Positions 39,768-49,400 of a stretch of DNA of 64,000 nucleotides are shown here, one piece after another (within the stretch, counting starts at the first letter, position 1; every line of letters begins with the position of its first letter). Below the pieces are notes generated by a model. It was not told the origin of the DNA, ran no database searches, and was given only the letters and a program-made list of their open reading frames with translations. This DNA is from a bacterium (GTDB taxonomy: Bacteria > Bacillota > Bacilli > Lactobacillales > Streptococcaceae), in NCBI GenBank assembly GCA_905221235.1, contig CAJNCJ010000009.1:1-64000 (forward strand), written 5' to 3'. Position numbers and translations under genes: made by a program.

Positions 39768-40817
39768 ATGGTAGAATTGGGAATTTCAACATTTGGGGAA
39801 ACAACGGAGCTTGAAGGGACTGGACAGACTTACAGTCATGCCGAACGTATTCGCCAGTTGGTGGCAGAGATTGAACTGGCTGATAAGGTTGGTTTGGACG
39901 TGTATGGGATTGGTGAGCACCATCGAGAGGATTTTGCAGTATCAGCCCCAGAGATTATTTTGGCAGCTGGGGCAGTCAATACCAAGAAAATCCGTTTGAC
40001 CAGTGCAGTCAGCATTCTGTCAAGTATGGATCCGATTCGCTTGTTCCAACAGTATGCCACTATCGATGCTTTGTCGAATGGACGTGCGGAGATTATGGCT
40101 GGAAGGGGTTCTTTCACGGAATCTTTCCCTCTATTTGGCCATGATTTGAAAGACTACGAAGCTCTTTTTGATGAGAAATTAGACTTGCTTCAATTAGTCA
40201 ATGAAAAGACAAAACTAGATTGGCAAGGTCGATTGACCCAAACAATCTCTGGCAAAGAAGTCTATCCTCGTCCAGTTCAGGACAAATTACCCTTGTGGAT
40301 AGCGACAGGTGGTCATGTCGAATCAACAGTGAAGATTGCTCAGGCAGGTCTACCGATTGTCTATGCTATTATTGGTGGCAATCCGCCTTATTTTAAAAAA
40401 TTGATTGAGGCTTATCGTGAGATTGGGAGCGAAGCGGGTCATGCCAGTCATGAGCTGAAGGTCGGAGCCCATTCTTGGGGTTGGATTGCTGAAGATGGCG
40501 AGCAGGCGGTAAAAGATTATTTCCATCCGACCAAGCAAGTAGTGGATGCTATTTCCAAAGACCGTCCACACTGGCAGGAATTGCGTTATGAACAATATTT
40601 GGAGCAAGTTGGACCAAATGGAGCCATGTTTGTGGGTAATCCTGATCAGGTAGCAGAAAAATTGATTCGCATGATTGAGGATTTAGGCTTGGATCGCTTC
40701 ATGCTCCATCTACCTCTTGGTTCTATGCCACATGATCAAGTTCTGCGAGCTATTGAACTTTTCGGAATGCAAGTGGCACCCAAAGTCCGGGCTTACTTTG
40801 CCATGAAAGAGGCTTAA
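39768..40817 (+). CDS. LLM class flavin-dependent oxidoreductase
   Basis: A 349-aa protein of the bacterial luciferase-like monooxygenase fold, a TIM barrel that binds FMN or F420. The start MVELGISTFGETTELEGTG and the segment GLDVYGIGEHHREDFAVSAPE are typical of the group of small streptococcal LLM proteins. The substrate is unknown. AGGGAGA lies upstream; the gene follows a BOX element and is single, with a terminator behind it. Confidence 0.88.
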   Translation: MVELGISTFGETTELEGTGQTYSHAERIRQLVAEIELADKVGLDVYGIGEHHREDFAVSAPEIILAAGAVNTKKIRLTSAVSILSSMDPIRLFQQYATIDALSNGRAEIMAGRGSFTESFPLFGHDLKDYEALFDEKLDLLQLVNEKTKLDWQGRLTQTISGKEVYPRPVQDKLPLWIATGGHVESTVKIAQAGLPIVYAIIGGNPPYFKKLIEAYREIGSEAGHASHELKVGAHSWGWIAEDGEQAVKDYFHPTKQVVDAISKDRPHWQELRYEQYLEQVGPNGAMFVGNPDQVAEKLIRMIEDLGLDRFMLHLPLGSMPHDQVLRAIELFGMQVAPKVRAYFAMKEA

Positions 40818-40887
40818 TAAAAAATCCTAATCAGGCTGATAAAAAATCTATATAACAACTATTTTAAAAAAGTAATAAACAGAAAAG

Positions 40888-40933
40888 AATCTCTGAAAAG
40901 CTAGTAAAATCAAGCTTTCCAGAGATTTTTTTC
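40888..40933 (+). terminator. Terminator after the oxidoreductase gene
   Basis: AATCTCTGAAAAGCT pairs with AGCTTTCCAGAGATT and is followed by TTTTTT. Confidence 0.8.
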
Positions 40934-40950
40934 GCTATTGATATAAACAA

Positions 40951-40984
40951 TCCCAATCAAGTCGATAGTCAATATATATTGGGA
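40951..40984 (+). promoter_or_regulatory. Inverted repeat upstream of the UroD-like operon
   Basis: TCCCAAT (40951-40957) and ATTGGGA (40978-40984) are perfect inverted repeats 20 bases apart. They lie 54 bases before the first gene of the operon. TATATT (40975-40980) could be a -10. It may be an operator or an RNA hairpin; no known site is recognised. Confidence 0.4.
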
Positions 40985-41037
40985 AAATGCAAAAAGGAGT
41001 GGTAAGATGGTTTCAATCCAAATGGAAGGAGAAAAGT

Positions 41038-42042
41038 ATGACAAGTAAAAGAGAACTAGTTTTTAGAGCCATCCGAGGAGAAGAGGTGGAACGGGTTCCT
41101 GTAGGCTTGTGGTTTCATTTTGTAACACTGGAGGAAAAAGGGCAAGGTTTAAATAACCCACGTATCTTTCAAAAAAGTGTAGAGGGGCATCGGCAGTACG
41201 TTGAAAGAATTCATCCTGACTTTGTCAAAATAATGAGTGACGGATTTTTCATTTATCCAAGTAATGTCTATAGTCCTTCGGTTGCAAGTATTCAGGAGTT
41301 GGCTTCTATTGAGTCCATTGGTGAAAATCATCCTTGGATTCAGCAACAAGTAGAAGTGGTACAAGCTATCCGTGCAACCTTCACTGAGGAAATTGCATCG
41401 TTTTACAATATTTTTTCTCCGATTTCCTACTTGAAACGCTGGTTTCGTACAGAGACTTCTAGAGGTGATAAGGAGGTTGCAGATCTTGTTCTTGAAAATC
41501 CAGAGCTATTCAGGGAGGTTTTAGATGTGATAGCTGAGGATATCGCTATCCTAACCAAGGCAGTCATTCAGGATGGTGGAGCAGATGGGATTTACCTTAG
41601 TACGCAAGAAATTCAGGATGAGCGCATCACATCAGACTTGTACCAGACCTATATCGAGCCAAGTAATATAAAGGTTTTAGAAGCTGCTAATCAGGCAGGT
41701 GGGATAAATATTCTGCATATTTGTGGTTTCCAAGGTGCTAGTAATGATGTGACTATTTTCAAAGATTATCCAGCCCAAGTTTTCAACTGGGCAACCCACC
41801 ATGAAGCAGTCAGTTTGCCTCAAGGTCAGGAGCTATTTCATGGTAAAGCGGTCTTGGGTGGTTTTGAAAATGGGAAGCAGAGCCTGCTTTATGGAGGTAG
41901 AAAGGCTGAACTACAAGAGGAAACCAAACGCTTGTTAGCTGAGGCTGGAAGTAGAGGAGTTCTTCTTGGAGCAGATTGCACAGTTCCAGATGACTTTGAA
42001 TTAGAAAGATTGGACTGGATTCGTCAGGCTGCTGTTTTATGA
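41038..42042 (+). CDS. Uroporphyrinogen decarboxylase-superfamily protein, putative zinc-dependent methyltransferase (paralogue 1)
   Basis: A 334-aa protein of the UroD/MtaA superfamily. It has HIC (His227, Cys229) in INILHICGF and a Cys in LGADCT (about residue 314), giving H-x-C-x84-C. That is the zinc motif of the methylcobalamin:thiol methyltransferases MtaA, MtbA and CmuA, and true UroD lacks it. I chose the ATG at 41038, next to AAGGAG; the in-frame ATG at 40987 is less likely. Operon: this gene, a 67-aa membrane protein, a paralogue, and an amino-acid-type ABC importer. Haem synthesis is unlikely; a methyl transfer role is inference. Confidence 0.75.
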   Translation: MTSKRELVFRAIRGEEVERVPVGLWFHFVTLEEKGQGLNNPRIFQKSVEGHRQYVERIHPDFVKIMSDGFFIYPSNVYSPSVASIQELASIESIGENHPWIQQQVEVVQAIRATFTEEIASFYNIFSPISYLKRWFRTETSRGDKEVADLVLENPELFREVLDVIAEDIAILTKAVIQDGGADGIYLSTQEIQDERITSDLYQTYIEPSNIKVLEAANQAGGINILHICGFQGASNDVTIFKDYPAQVFNWATHHEAVSLPQGQELFHGKAVLGGFENGKQSLLYGGRKAELQEETKRLLAEAGSRGVLLGADCTVPDDFELERLDWIRQAAVL

Positions 42043-42054
42043 TAGGAGGGCCTT

Positions 42055-42258
42055 ATGAAAAGAAAAAAGTTGTTATTGGCAGGGACGGTCCTCGGCTTTG
42101 TCATCTTACTTGCAATCAGTCTTACCAAGGGATTTACTTGTAAGGAAGGTCCAAGATGTCATGGAGTTCAGGATTTTCAGAAGGGAAGTCTTCCTTTCAT
42201 TCAAACAAATGATATTGCCAGTGTTTTATTAGTTGAAAAAGAAAGAAATGGAGAATAG
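42055..42258 (+). CDS. Small membrane-anchored protein of unknown function
   Basis: 67 aa. A basic start (MKRKKLLLAG) and one hydrophobic segment (about residues 6-24) mark an uncleaved anchor or signal peptide. Two cysteines follow in TCKEGPRCHG (C29 and C35, with H36), then a short polar tail. AGGAGGG precedes the ATG, and it lies 12 bases after the first UroD-like gene and 2 before the second, so it belongs to the operon. I do not recognise the family. C-x5-C-H could bind a metal or form a disulphide outside the cell. Confidence 0.65.
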   Translation: MKRKKLLLAGTVLGFVILLAISLTKGFTCKEGPRCHGVQDFQKGSLPFIQTNDIASVLLVEKERNGE

Positions 42259-42260
42259 AG

Positions 42261-43259
42261 ATGTCAGAAAAAAGAGAATGGGTTTTAAAAGCATTTAGAG
42301 GAGAAGCGGTCGATCGTGTGCCAGTTGGTTTTTGGCACCATTTTACATCAGAAGAGGAATGGTTAAAGGGTTTTTCAAATCCTGTGATTATTGAAAAGAA
42401 CATACAAGGTCACAAACGTTTTATCCGTGAATTAAATCCCGACTTTATCAAGTTGATGAGTGATGGCTATTTTGCTTATCCAAATCCAGTTATTGCCAAA
42501 GGGAAGTCACTTCAAGAGTTGGCAGAGATTGAACCTCTGGGAGAAGATCATCCGTGGATTAGAGAGCAAGTAGAGTTAGTGAAGAAAATTAAGCAGGAGT
42601 TTACGGAAGATATTGTTGCTATTTACAATATTTTTGCACCTGTGACCTACCTCAAATGGTTACTTGGAGAAGTGTCTGGTGGGGATGATCTCATTGCAGA
42701 TTTCTTAGTCCAAGATCCTCAGAAATTGAAAAAAGTCCTCGATGTGATTGCGCAGGATATCGCTAGCTTGAGTCAAGCTATTATTAGAGATGCAGGAGCA
42801 GACGGTATCTATCTCAGTGTGCAAAGTATTCAGGATGCGCGAGTTTCTGTTGAAGCCTATCAAGATATTGTTGCGTCGAGTGAACTGACTGTTTTAAATG
42901 CAGCTAAGTCGGTTGGTGGTGTAAATATCCTTCACATCTGTGGCTATGAAGGAGCTCGAAACGATATTCATATCTTTGCCGACTATCCAGCTCATGTTTT
43001 TAACTGGGCAGTTGGTCCAGAAGGGATTAGTCTAAAAGAAGGTCGTGAGATTTTCAAGGGTCGTACTGTTTTGGGAGGATTTGAAAACGGCAAAGAGGGT
43101 CTTCTCTATCAAGGCAGTAAGGAAGAAATTCAAACTGAAACCAAACGATTGATAGAAGAAACAGGCAAAGAGGGCCTCATACTGGGAGCAGATTGTACCA
43201 TTCCGAGCGATATTGCAGTGGAGCGTATCCAGTGGGTGAGAGAAGCAGTAGCTAAATAA
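42261..43259 (+). CDS. Uroporphyrinogen decarboxylase-superfamily protein, putative zinc-dependent methyltransferase (paralogue 2)
   Basis: 332 aa, clearly related along its whole length to the protein at 41038 (shared blocks LGGFENGK, NILHICG, LGADCT). The zinc-type residues are His225, Cys227 and Cys312, so H-x-C-x84-C is kept. The pair probably arose by duplication. Both copies keep the motif, so both may be active, perhaps on a methyl donor and an acceptor; in archaea and anaerobes related enzymes work with corrinoid proteins. No corrinoid protein gene is seen here. Confidence 0.75.
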   Translation: MSEKREWVLKAFRGEAVDRVPVGFWHHFTSEEEWLKGFSNPVIIEKNIQGHKRFIRELNPDFIKLMSDGYFAYPNPVIAKGKSLQELAEIEPLGEDHPWIREQVELVKKIKQEFTEDIVAIYNIFAPVTYLKWLLGEVSGGDDLIADFLVQDPQKLKKVLDVIAQDIASLSQAIIRDAGADGIYLSVQSIQDARVSVEAYQDIVASSELTVLNAAKSVGGVNILHICGYEGARNDIHIFADYPAHVFNWAVGPEGISLKEGREIFKGRTVLGGFENGKEGLLYQGSKEEIQTETKRLIEETGKEGLILGADCTIPSDIAVERIQWVREAVAK

Positions 43260-43270
43260 AGGAGAAGAAT

Positions 43271-44149
43271 ATGAGTAAGAAAACATGGATTATTAGTGGA
43301 GTTACGGTTGCGGCAGTGCTTGGAGCAACAATTATTGGTAGAACTTTAGCAGGAGCATCTGCTAAAGGTGCAGATGCAGCTTCGTCTGGACAAGTAACAA
43401 CTTTAAAAGTTGCCCATACCCAAAACTATGTCCCTTATGATTTTATTGACGAAAAAGGGGAATCAGATGGTTATGAAGTCGCTGTTTTAAAGGCAGTTGA
43501 TGAGAAATTAGCGGATTATAAATTTGAGTATACTGGAACTAGTGATGATGATCTCTTGATTGGACTTGAGTCTGGCAAGTACGATATTGGGACAAAAGGT
43601 GCTTGGTATACAGATGAACGGGCTAAGAAATTCATTATTCCATCTGAGCCAGTAGGAGCCAGCATTATTGGTTTTACTGTTAGAAAAGAAGATGAAGCCA
43701 AATATAAGAATATTGATGATTTCGCCAAAAACAAAGGAAAATTAGTACCCATCTCTCCTCAAAATGCCCAGTGGAATGTTATCAATAGCTATAATGACAA
43801 GCACAAGGATACACCGATTGAACTGACGGCTGCTGAATCCTTCAAAGTGGCAGATGCTTATGCTTGGGTTTTAGAAGGACGTTATGATGCTTTCTTTGAC
43901 ATCAAGTTATCTTTTGAAAAAGCAGTGACAGCAGAGGATGGTTCTTACCACCAATATGCGGACAAACTTAGTTGGTTCCCTTATAAAGGAATCCCAACCT
44001 ATCCCTTGATTCACCGTGATGAAAAGGAAGAGAAGTTTGCTAAAGAGTATGAAAAAGCTATTAAAGAATTAAAAGAAGACGGTACTTTAGCTAAACTTTC
44101 TCAAAAATACTTTAAAGAAGATGTCTTTAGCTACGTTGATAAAGATTAG
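43271..44149 (+). CDS. Amino-acid-type ABC transporter substrate-binding protein
   Basis: A 292-aa family 3 periplasmic-binding fold protein, starting after the N-terminus with VTTLKVAHTQNYVPYDFIDE, as in polar amino acid binders. Unusually, the N-terminal hydrophobic segment (about residues 5-23) contains no lipobox, and the protein has no cysteine at all. It must be held by an uncleaved anchor or be released. AAGGAG lies upstream. It is followed by two permeases and an ATPase; the substrate is unknown. Confidence 0.88.
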   Translation: MSKKTWIISGVTVAAVLGATIIGRTLAGASAKGADAASSGQVTTLKVAHTQNYVPYDFIDEKGESDGYEVAVLKAVDEKLADYKFEYTGTSDDDLLIGLESGKYDIGTKGAWYTDERAKKFIIPSEPVGASIIGFTVRKEDEAKYKNIDDFAKNKGKLVPISPQNAQWNVINSYNDKHKDTPIELTAAESFKVADAYAWVLEGRYDAFFDIKLSFEKAVTAEDGSYHQYADKLSWFPYKGIPTYPLIHRDEKEEKFAKEYEKAIKELKEDGTLAKLSQKYFKEDVFSYVDKD

Positions 44150-44182
44150 ATGAGCAATCAGGCATGTTAGAAAGAGGTTTAC

Positions 44183-44875
44183 ATGGTTTCATATGATTTT
44201 TCAAGAGTGTTCCAATTTTTACCCACCTTATGGCAGGCTCTTCCTATGACCTTGTCCATTCTCTTTTTTACTACAATCCTCGGTTCCCTTTTCGGTGGCT
44301 TACTGGCTTGGGCTCAAGTGGGAGAAGACAAGACTTTTGCGGGTCTTTCTAAGGGCTATATTTTCACTCTTCGCTGTACTCCCCCTATTGTTTTACTATT
44401 CCTTGTTTTTTATGGTTTACCTGAATTTTTAAAATGGTGGCTAAATTTAGATATCAACAACTGGTCCAAAACGGTCTTCGTCTTATTCACCATGGTCTTG
44501 CTATTTGCGGCTATCATTGCAGAAGTATTTAAGGCATCCTATCAGGCAATTCCAAAAGGTCAGATGGAGGCTGGAGTCAGTATTGGTCTGACACCTAGTC
44601 AGACATTTTGGAGAATCATTTTTCCTCAGGCTTTTCAAGTGGCTCTTCCAAATGTGACGACTGCTATTCTAAATTTGATGCGGGACGCTGCCCTAGCTTA
44701 TACGATTGGTTTTGTAGATGTCATGGGGGCTGGGAATCTCTTAATCAGTCGCAATTTGGGGAATTATTCTCTTGAAACCTATACAGCGGTTGCCATTCTT
44801 TATTGGGGTGTAGCCTTGGCTGTTTCCTTCTTGAGTCGCTTGTTAGAAAAATCTTTGGAAACGAAAGGGAGATAG
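44183..44875 (+). CDS. Amino-acid-type ABC transporter permease 1
   Basis: A 230-aa inner membrane permease of the His/Glu/Gln/Arg type, with about five membrane segments and the EAA loop in QMEAGVSIGLTPSQTFWRIIFPQ, seen as MEAGVSIGLTPSQTFW (about residues 131-146). AGAGG lies before the ATG. It would pair with the permease that starts 3 bases downstream. Confidence 0.9.
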   Translation: MVSYDFSRVFQFLPTLWQALPMTLSILFFTTILGSLFGGLLAWAQVGEDKTFAGLSKGYIFTLRCTPPIVLLFLVFYGLPEFLKWWLNLDINNWSKTVFVLFTMVLLFAAIIAEVFKASYQAIPKGQMEAGVSIGLTPSQTFWRIIFPQAFQVALPNVTTAILNLMRDAALAYTIGFVDVMGAGNLLISRNLGNYSLETYTAVAILYWGVALAVSFLSRLLEKSLETKGR

Positions 44876-44878
44876 GAT

Positions 44879-45601
44879 ATGGATTTGGACTATATTGTAA
44901 AAACCTTTTTAGAGACCTTAAAAGGGGTACCGACCACCTTGATTATCATGATTGTAGCTATGATCTTAAGTTTTCTACCTGCCTTATTTTTAGCGCTGGG
45001 GCAAATATACAAAGTCAAAGGTGTTCGAACCTTCTCCCTCGTGTATCTAGCTTTTATAAGAGCGACACCTCCGATTTTGCTGATTCTTTTCTTTTATAGT
45101 TTGTTTCCGAGTTTGCTCAATCAATTTCTTAAAAGCATAGGAAGTGATGTTGATATCTTTAAACTCAATCCCATCTATTATGCTTTTATTATCTATAGCT
45201 TGATGACAACAGGTAGTTTATCAGAAATCTTACGTTCGGCTATTTTGACTGTGGATAAGGGACAATTAGAAGCTGCACAAGCGATTGGTTTAACCACTAG
45301 TCAGGCTTATGTGAGGATTGTTTTTCCACAGGCCTTGCGGTCAGCCTTGCCTAATCTGGCTAATCTAGTCATAAATATTGTAAAAGGAACCTCTTTGGTT
45401 TTTGTGATGACCATTAAGGATATTACAGCCATTGCCCGTGTTGAAGCGTCTTATGGTTATCAGTATTTTGAATCCTATTTTGTGATCTTTTTACAGTACA
45501 TTCTTATTTGCGGATTGATTCAATGGGGCTTTTCAATTATAGAGAAACGCTATATTCGAAGAGAAAAGGGACAAGTAGTGCCCAGTACAGGTTTAGCATA
45601 G
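44879..45601 (+). CDS. Amino-acid-type ABC transporter permease 2
   Basis: A 240-aa permease of the same family, with the EAA loop in LEAAQAIGLTTSQAYVRIVF (about residues 131-150). The start follows the first permease by three bases, with AGGA as part of the preceding stop region. The two permeases differ enough to form a heterodimer. Confidence 0.9.
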   Translation: MDLDYIVKTFLETLKGVPTTLIIMIVAMILSFLPALFLALGQIYKVKGVRTFSLVYLAFIRATPPILLILFFYSLFPSLLNQFLKSIGSDVDIFKLNPIYYAFIIYSLMTTGSLSEILRSAILTVDKGQLEAAQAIGLTTSQAYVRIVFPQALRSALPNLANLVINIVKGTSLVFVMTIKDITAIARVEASYGYQYFESYFVIFLQYILICGLIQWGFSIIEKRYIRREKGQVVPSTGLA

Positions 45602-45610
45602 GAGAAGACA

Positions 45611-46375
45611 ATGTTACAAGTAGAACATATTGCAAAAAAATTTGGAGACAGACAAGTCCTAGAAGATGTTAACCTCAAGGTCAACCAAGGGGATGTGGTT
45701 GTAATCTTGGGCCCATCTGGATCAGGTAAAACGACTTTTCTCAGATGTCTCAATCATTTAGAAAAGGCGGATAGTGGTTCTTTGAAACTTGCTGACAAAG
45801 ACTACGACCTTGGAAAATTGACTAAAAAAGATATTTTAGAAATTCGCCAGAAGACCGCCTTTGTTTTCCAACATTATAATTTATTTGCCAATAAAACATC
45901 CTTGGAAAATATTTTAGAGGGCCTAGTAGTTGCTCGGAAAATTCCTAAGGAAGAAGCAACCAAACGTGCGGAAGCTGCCTTAGAAAAAGTTGGTTTACTA
46001 GCTTATAAGGATTACTATCCCTCTCAGCTTTCTGGAGGCCAGCAACAACGAATCGGTATTGCGCGTGCCATCGCTGTGAAACCAGAGGTCATTCTATTGG
46101 ATGAGCCAACATCGGCCTTGGATCCAGAGTTGGTAGGAGATGTTTTGGATGTTTTAAAACAGTTGGCTAAAGAAGGTGTTACTATGGTAGTAGTGACGCA
46201 TGAGATGGGATTTGCCAGAGATGTGGCCAACCATGTCATTTTTATGGATGGCGGGAAAATTGTTGAAGAAAATAATGCCCATGATTTCTTTAGTCGCCCA
46301 CAGGAAGAACGAACTAAGCAATTTTTGGCACGAATTCTTTCGGATGCGACCTATAGTGTAGAATATATGATTTGA
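45611..46375 (+). CDS. Amino-acid-type ABC transporter ATP-binding protein
   Basis: A 254-aa GlnQ-like ATPase. Walker [10 protein letters not shown] (about residues 34-42), signature [14 protein letters not shown] and Walker [15 protein letters not shown] are intact. It completes the importer of the UroD-like operon, and a strong terminator follows at 46395. Confidence 0.93.
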   Translation: MLQVEHIAKKFGDRQVLEDVNLKVNQGDVVVILGPSGSGKTTFLRCLNHLEKADSGSLKLADKDYDLGKLTKKDILEIRQKTAFVFQHYNLFANKTSLENILEGLVVARKIPKEEATKRAEAALEKVGLLAYKDYYPSQLSGGQQQRIGIARAIAVKPEVILLDEPTSALDPELVGDVLDVLKQLAKEGVTMVVVTHEMGFARDVANHVIFMDGGKIVEENNAHDFFSRPQEERTKQFLARILSDATYSVEYMI

Positions 46376-46394
46376 TAGATAGGATTATCAGGGC

Positions 46395-46437
46395 AAAAAA
46401 TCAATCCCCCGAGCGTTAAGGCTTGGGGGATTTTTCT
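46395..46437 (+). terminator. Terminator after the UroD-like/ABC operon
   Basis: ATCCCCCGAGC and GCTTGGGGGAT pair, with one G-U pair, and a T-run follows. The A-run on the left may also serve the minus-strand pullulanase gene. Confidence 0.8.
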
Positions 46438-46451
46438 ATAGGAGGGCTAGT

Positions 46452-49400
46452 TTAGTTCTCTTTTTTGTTTTTTAGTAAGAACCCGAGACCTAGAAGGGCA
46501 AGGAGACTGATTCCTGCCAACAGGAGTTTGTGATCATTTTTGGTTCCTGTATTTGGAAGTTCAGCTTGTTTAGCTGGGGTTGCAGGCGTATTTTCCTTGC
46601 TAGAGTTATCTACAGCTTCGTTTTGAACAGCTTCTTTGACAGATGATGCTTGTGGCTCTTGTACTGGTTTTTCAGCTTGTGAATCAGTTGTAGTTTGGCT
46701 AGGTCTATTATCTGTCTCAGCTACGTTTGCATCTGGTTTTGCAGAATCAGGTTTAGTTTGTGGAGCTGGATTTTGCTGTTCCGGTTTGACGACTCGGTTT
46801 GGAGTATTGACTTGACCGTTATTTTGACCTTGCTCTTGTGTTAAGCTAGAAAGATTAAATTCTGGTTTTTCTTCCACAGCTGGGGCAACAATGGCACCGC
46901 CTTGAGAGACTCGAAGAACAGTGGCTGTAAGGGCATTTAATTTCAAGCCTTTTTCAGTCCATTCAAGTCCTTTCGGGTTGGCAATTCCGACTGGTCCTGC
47001 TTGGTTTTCATCTGCTAAAACTTCAGCATTTCTGAGGTGGGCAAAGGCAGTTCCTAAGTTAAATTCACGAGCTTTTTCGTCCGCATTGACAAAGACTGCA
47101 TAGATATCACCGTTTGGAGCAGTGATTTGGTAGCCAATCACTACATCTTCTTTTTCCACACCATTTTGGCCTGGGACAGTGATGAGGTGGACACGGTCTT
47201 TGATCTCTTGGAGACTCTTGAGTCGGAAGGCATCTGTAGATTGACGAAGGGCAATCAACCCTTTCATATAGTCACGGCTCTTGACATTTTCAGGATAAGC
47301 TTTACCATCTGTAGCCTTAGTCCAGTCAAACTTATTGATAGCATCGCTAGAATCGTAAGAATCATGGATAAAGTAAGGATAGTCGAATGGATTGCCGTCC
47401 TTATCACGCAACAAGTGAGATTTGTTTGGAACCTTATCCTCTGCTACTGGAGTCTTGTAGGCTGGATCACGGAATTGTTTGGTACGCCCATATTCCTGAC
47501 CAGAGTGGATAAATGGAGTTCCTTGAGCTGTTAAGACCATGAGGTTTCCAAGTCGCAAACGACGATGAATTTCAGCATAGTTCTCAGCCTTGCTTGGGTC
47601 TTTTTTGATAGACTGGGCAATGATGTCAAAGAGGGTCAAGTTATCATGGGCTGCGATGTATTGGATGACATCTCCAGGGCTGTCTGCTTCAAAGTTGGTT
47701 GGCTGAGCAATCAGATTTTTAAAGATAGTGTTGATATCACGCTTGCCACCTGTGATAAAGGCAGGTTGACCTTCATTTGGATAACCAGACTTGAGGTTGT
47801 TACGGATGTCATCTGAGAAGACAGCGACAGTATCGGTATGTTTCATCCAATCTTGGTCAGCAGCTTTAGTAGGCATATTTTCATCACCAGCATAGGTTCT
47901 CCAACCTTCACCTAGCATGATGAGGTTTGGATTGAGGGCGCGTGCAGCCTTGTAAGCTTCTTCGATAGAAGCCGCATCATGGTCTCCCATCATATCGAAG
48001 CGGAAACCATCTACTTTGTAGGTATCAACTAGGTATTTGATAGAGTCAACTAGGAGGCGTTTGGTCATATGGTGAGTTGTTCCCAAACGTCCACCACCAA
48101 AGCTAGTTCGAGGTGCGCCATCAGCATCCATAAAGTGGTAGTAGTTTGGTTCTAGATCTTCAAAGATATCGACTTTGGCTGTATGGTTGTAAACTACGTC
48201 CAGGATAGCTCCCATGCCACGTTTGTGGATCTCATTGATGAGGTTTTTAAACTCTGCGATTCGTTTTTCTGGATTCTTAGGATCGCTTGAATACATACCA
48301 GTCAATGAGAAGTAGTTTTGAGGGTCATATCCCCAGTTGTAGTTGCTGTTGCTTGAAGCATAGTCAGACAAGCGTTCATGATTTTTCAATTCATTGACAA
48401 AATAGTAAGACAAGACTGGAAGGAGCTGGATGTGGGTTACACCCAAGTCTTTGAGATAGTCTAGTTTTTCGATAAAGGCTTCAAAAGTACCAAATGGTTT
48501 GGTCAAGTCTTTTGCAATGGCAGGATCTGAAGTGAAGTCACGCACATGAGCTTCATAGATAACGGCATCTTCACGAGTCTTGAAGTTGTGGATCTTACCA
48601 TAAGTCAAGTCTTGAGGTCCTAGTTTGGCTGGATCTACAAAGGCAGCTTTAGCCACTTTATGGGCATCATCGATCTTAGCATCGTCACTATTCCAAGCAG
48701 CGAGAGATTTAGCGTAAGGATCGAGTGCAAGAACAGTTTTACCCTGACGCTCGATTTGGTATTGATAATAGTATCCAGTGAAATCTGTGATTCCTAATTT
48801 GTTTGTGCTATCTAGAGTTTGTTTCCAGGTTCCTCTTTCCCCTTTTTCAAGAGCGACAGTTCCAACCACTTTTTCAGGGTCATTTTTGTCGTAGACAACA
48901 ACAGAAACCTTATCAGCACTTGGTGACCAAAGGGTCAAATCAACTTGTTTTCCTTCTTCTTTTAGGTCAGCTCCAAGTTTGCCATCATAACTGTAAGTCT
49001 CATCTTTAAGACGCCAGCTTGTTTTGGTAGTGAATTGGTCAGCGTTGTAGCTCACGGTATAAGGATGTTTTGTGTCAGAGAAATCTCCGCTGTAAGTTAC
49101 TTTCTTACCAGCTTCGTCGATTGCAACATCGGTAATAGTTACCTTGTTTCCTAGGTGATTAGTGATGTTGGTGTGTTTGAGGATATCCTCTTTTTTAGCA
49201 CCGACAAGTGTTGAAAAACTACTTTCAATACTAGATTTTCCTACGTGTTGGGCTCCTGTCATGCGGATATCATGGACATAGTATGGATTTGTGTAAATCG
49301 ATTCGTCATCGTCTTTTAGAAAAATTTGGCTATGATTTTTCAAATCTGTGAACTTATAATCTTCTTTACGGATTTTCACATCGTCTCCTTGTTTGCTTCT

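Noticed and set aside
41038..43259. True haem-pathway uroporphyrinogen decarboxylase
   Set aside because: Both proteins carry the H-x-C-x(n)-C zinc motif of methyltransferases, and no other haem gene is nearby; the operon encodes an amino-acid-type importer.
47127..47534. A 135-codon plus-strand frame inside spuA
   Set aside because: Lies opposite the catalytic domain of the pullulanase, whose frame is certain.
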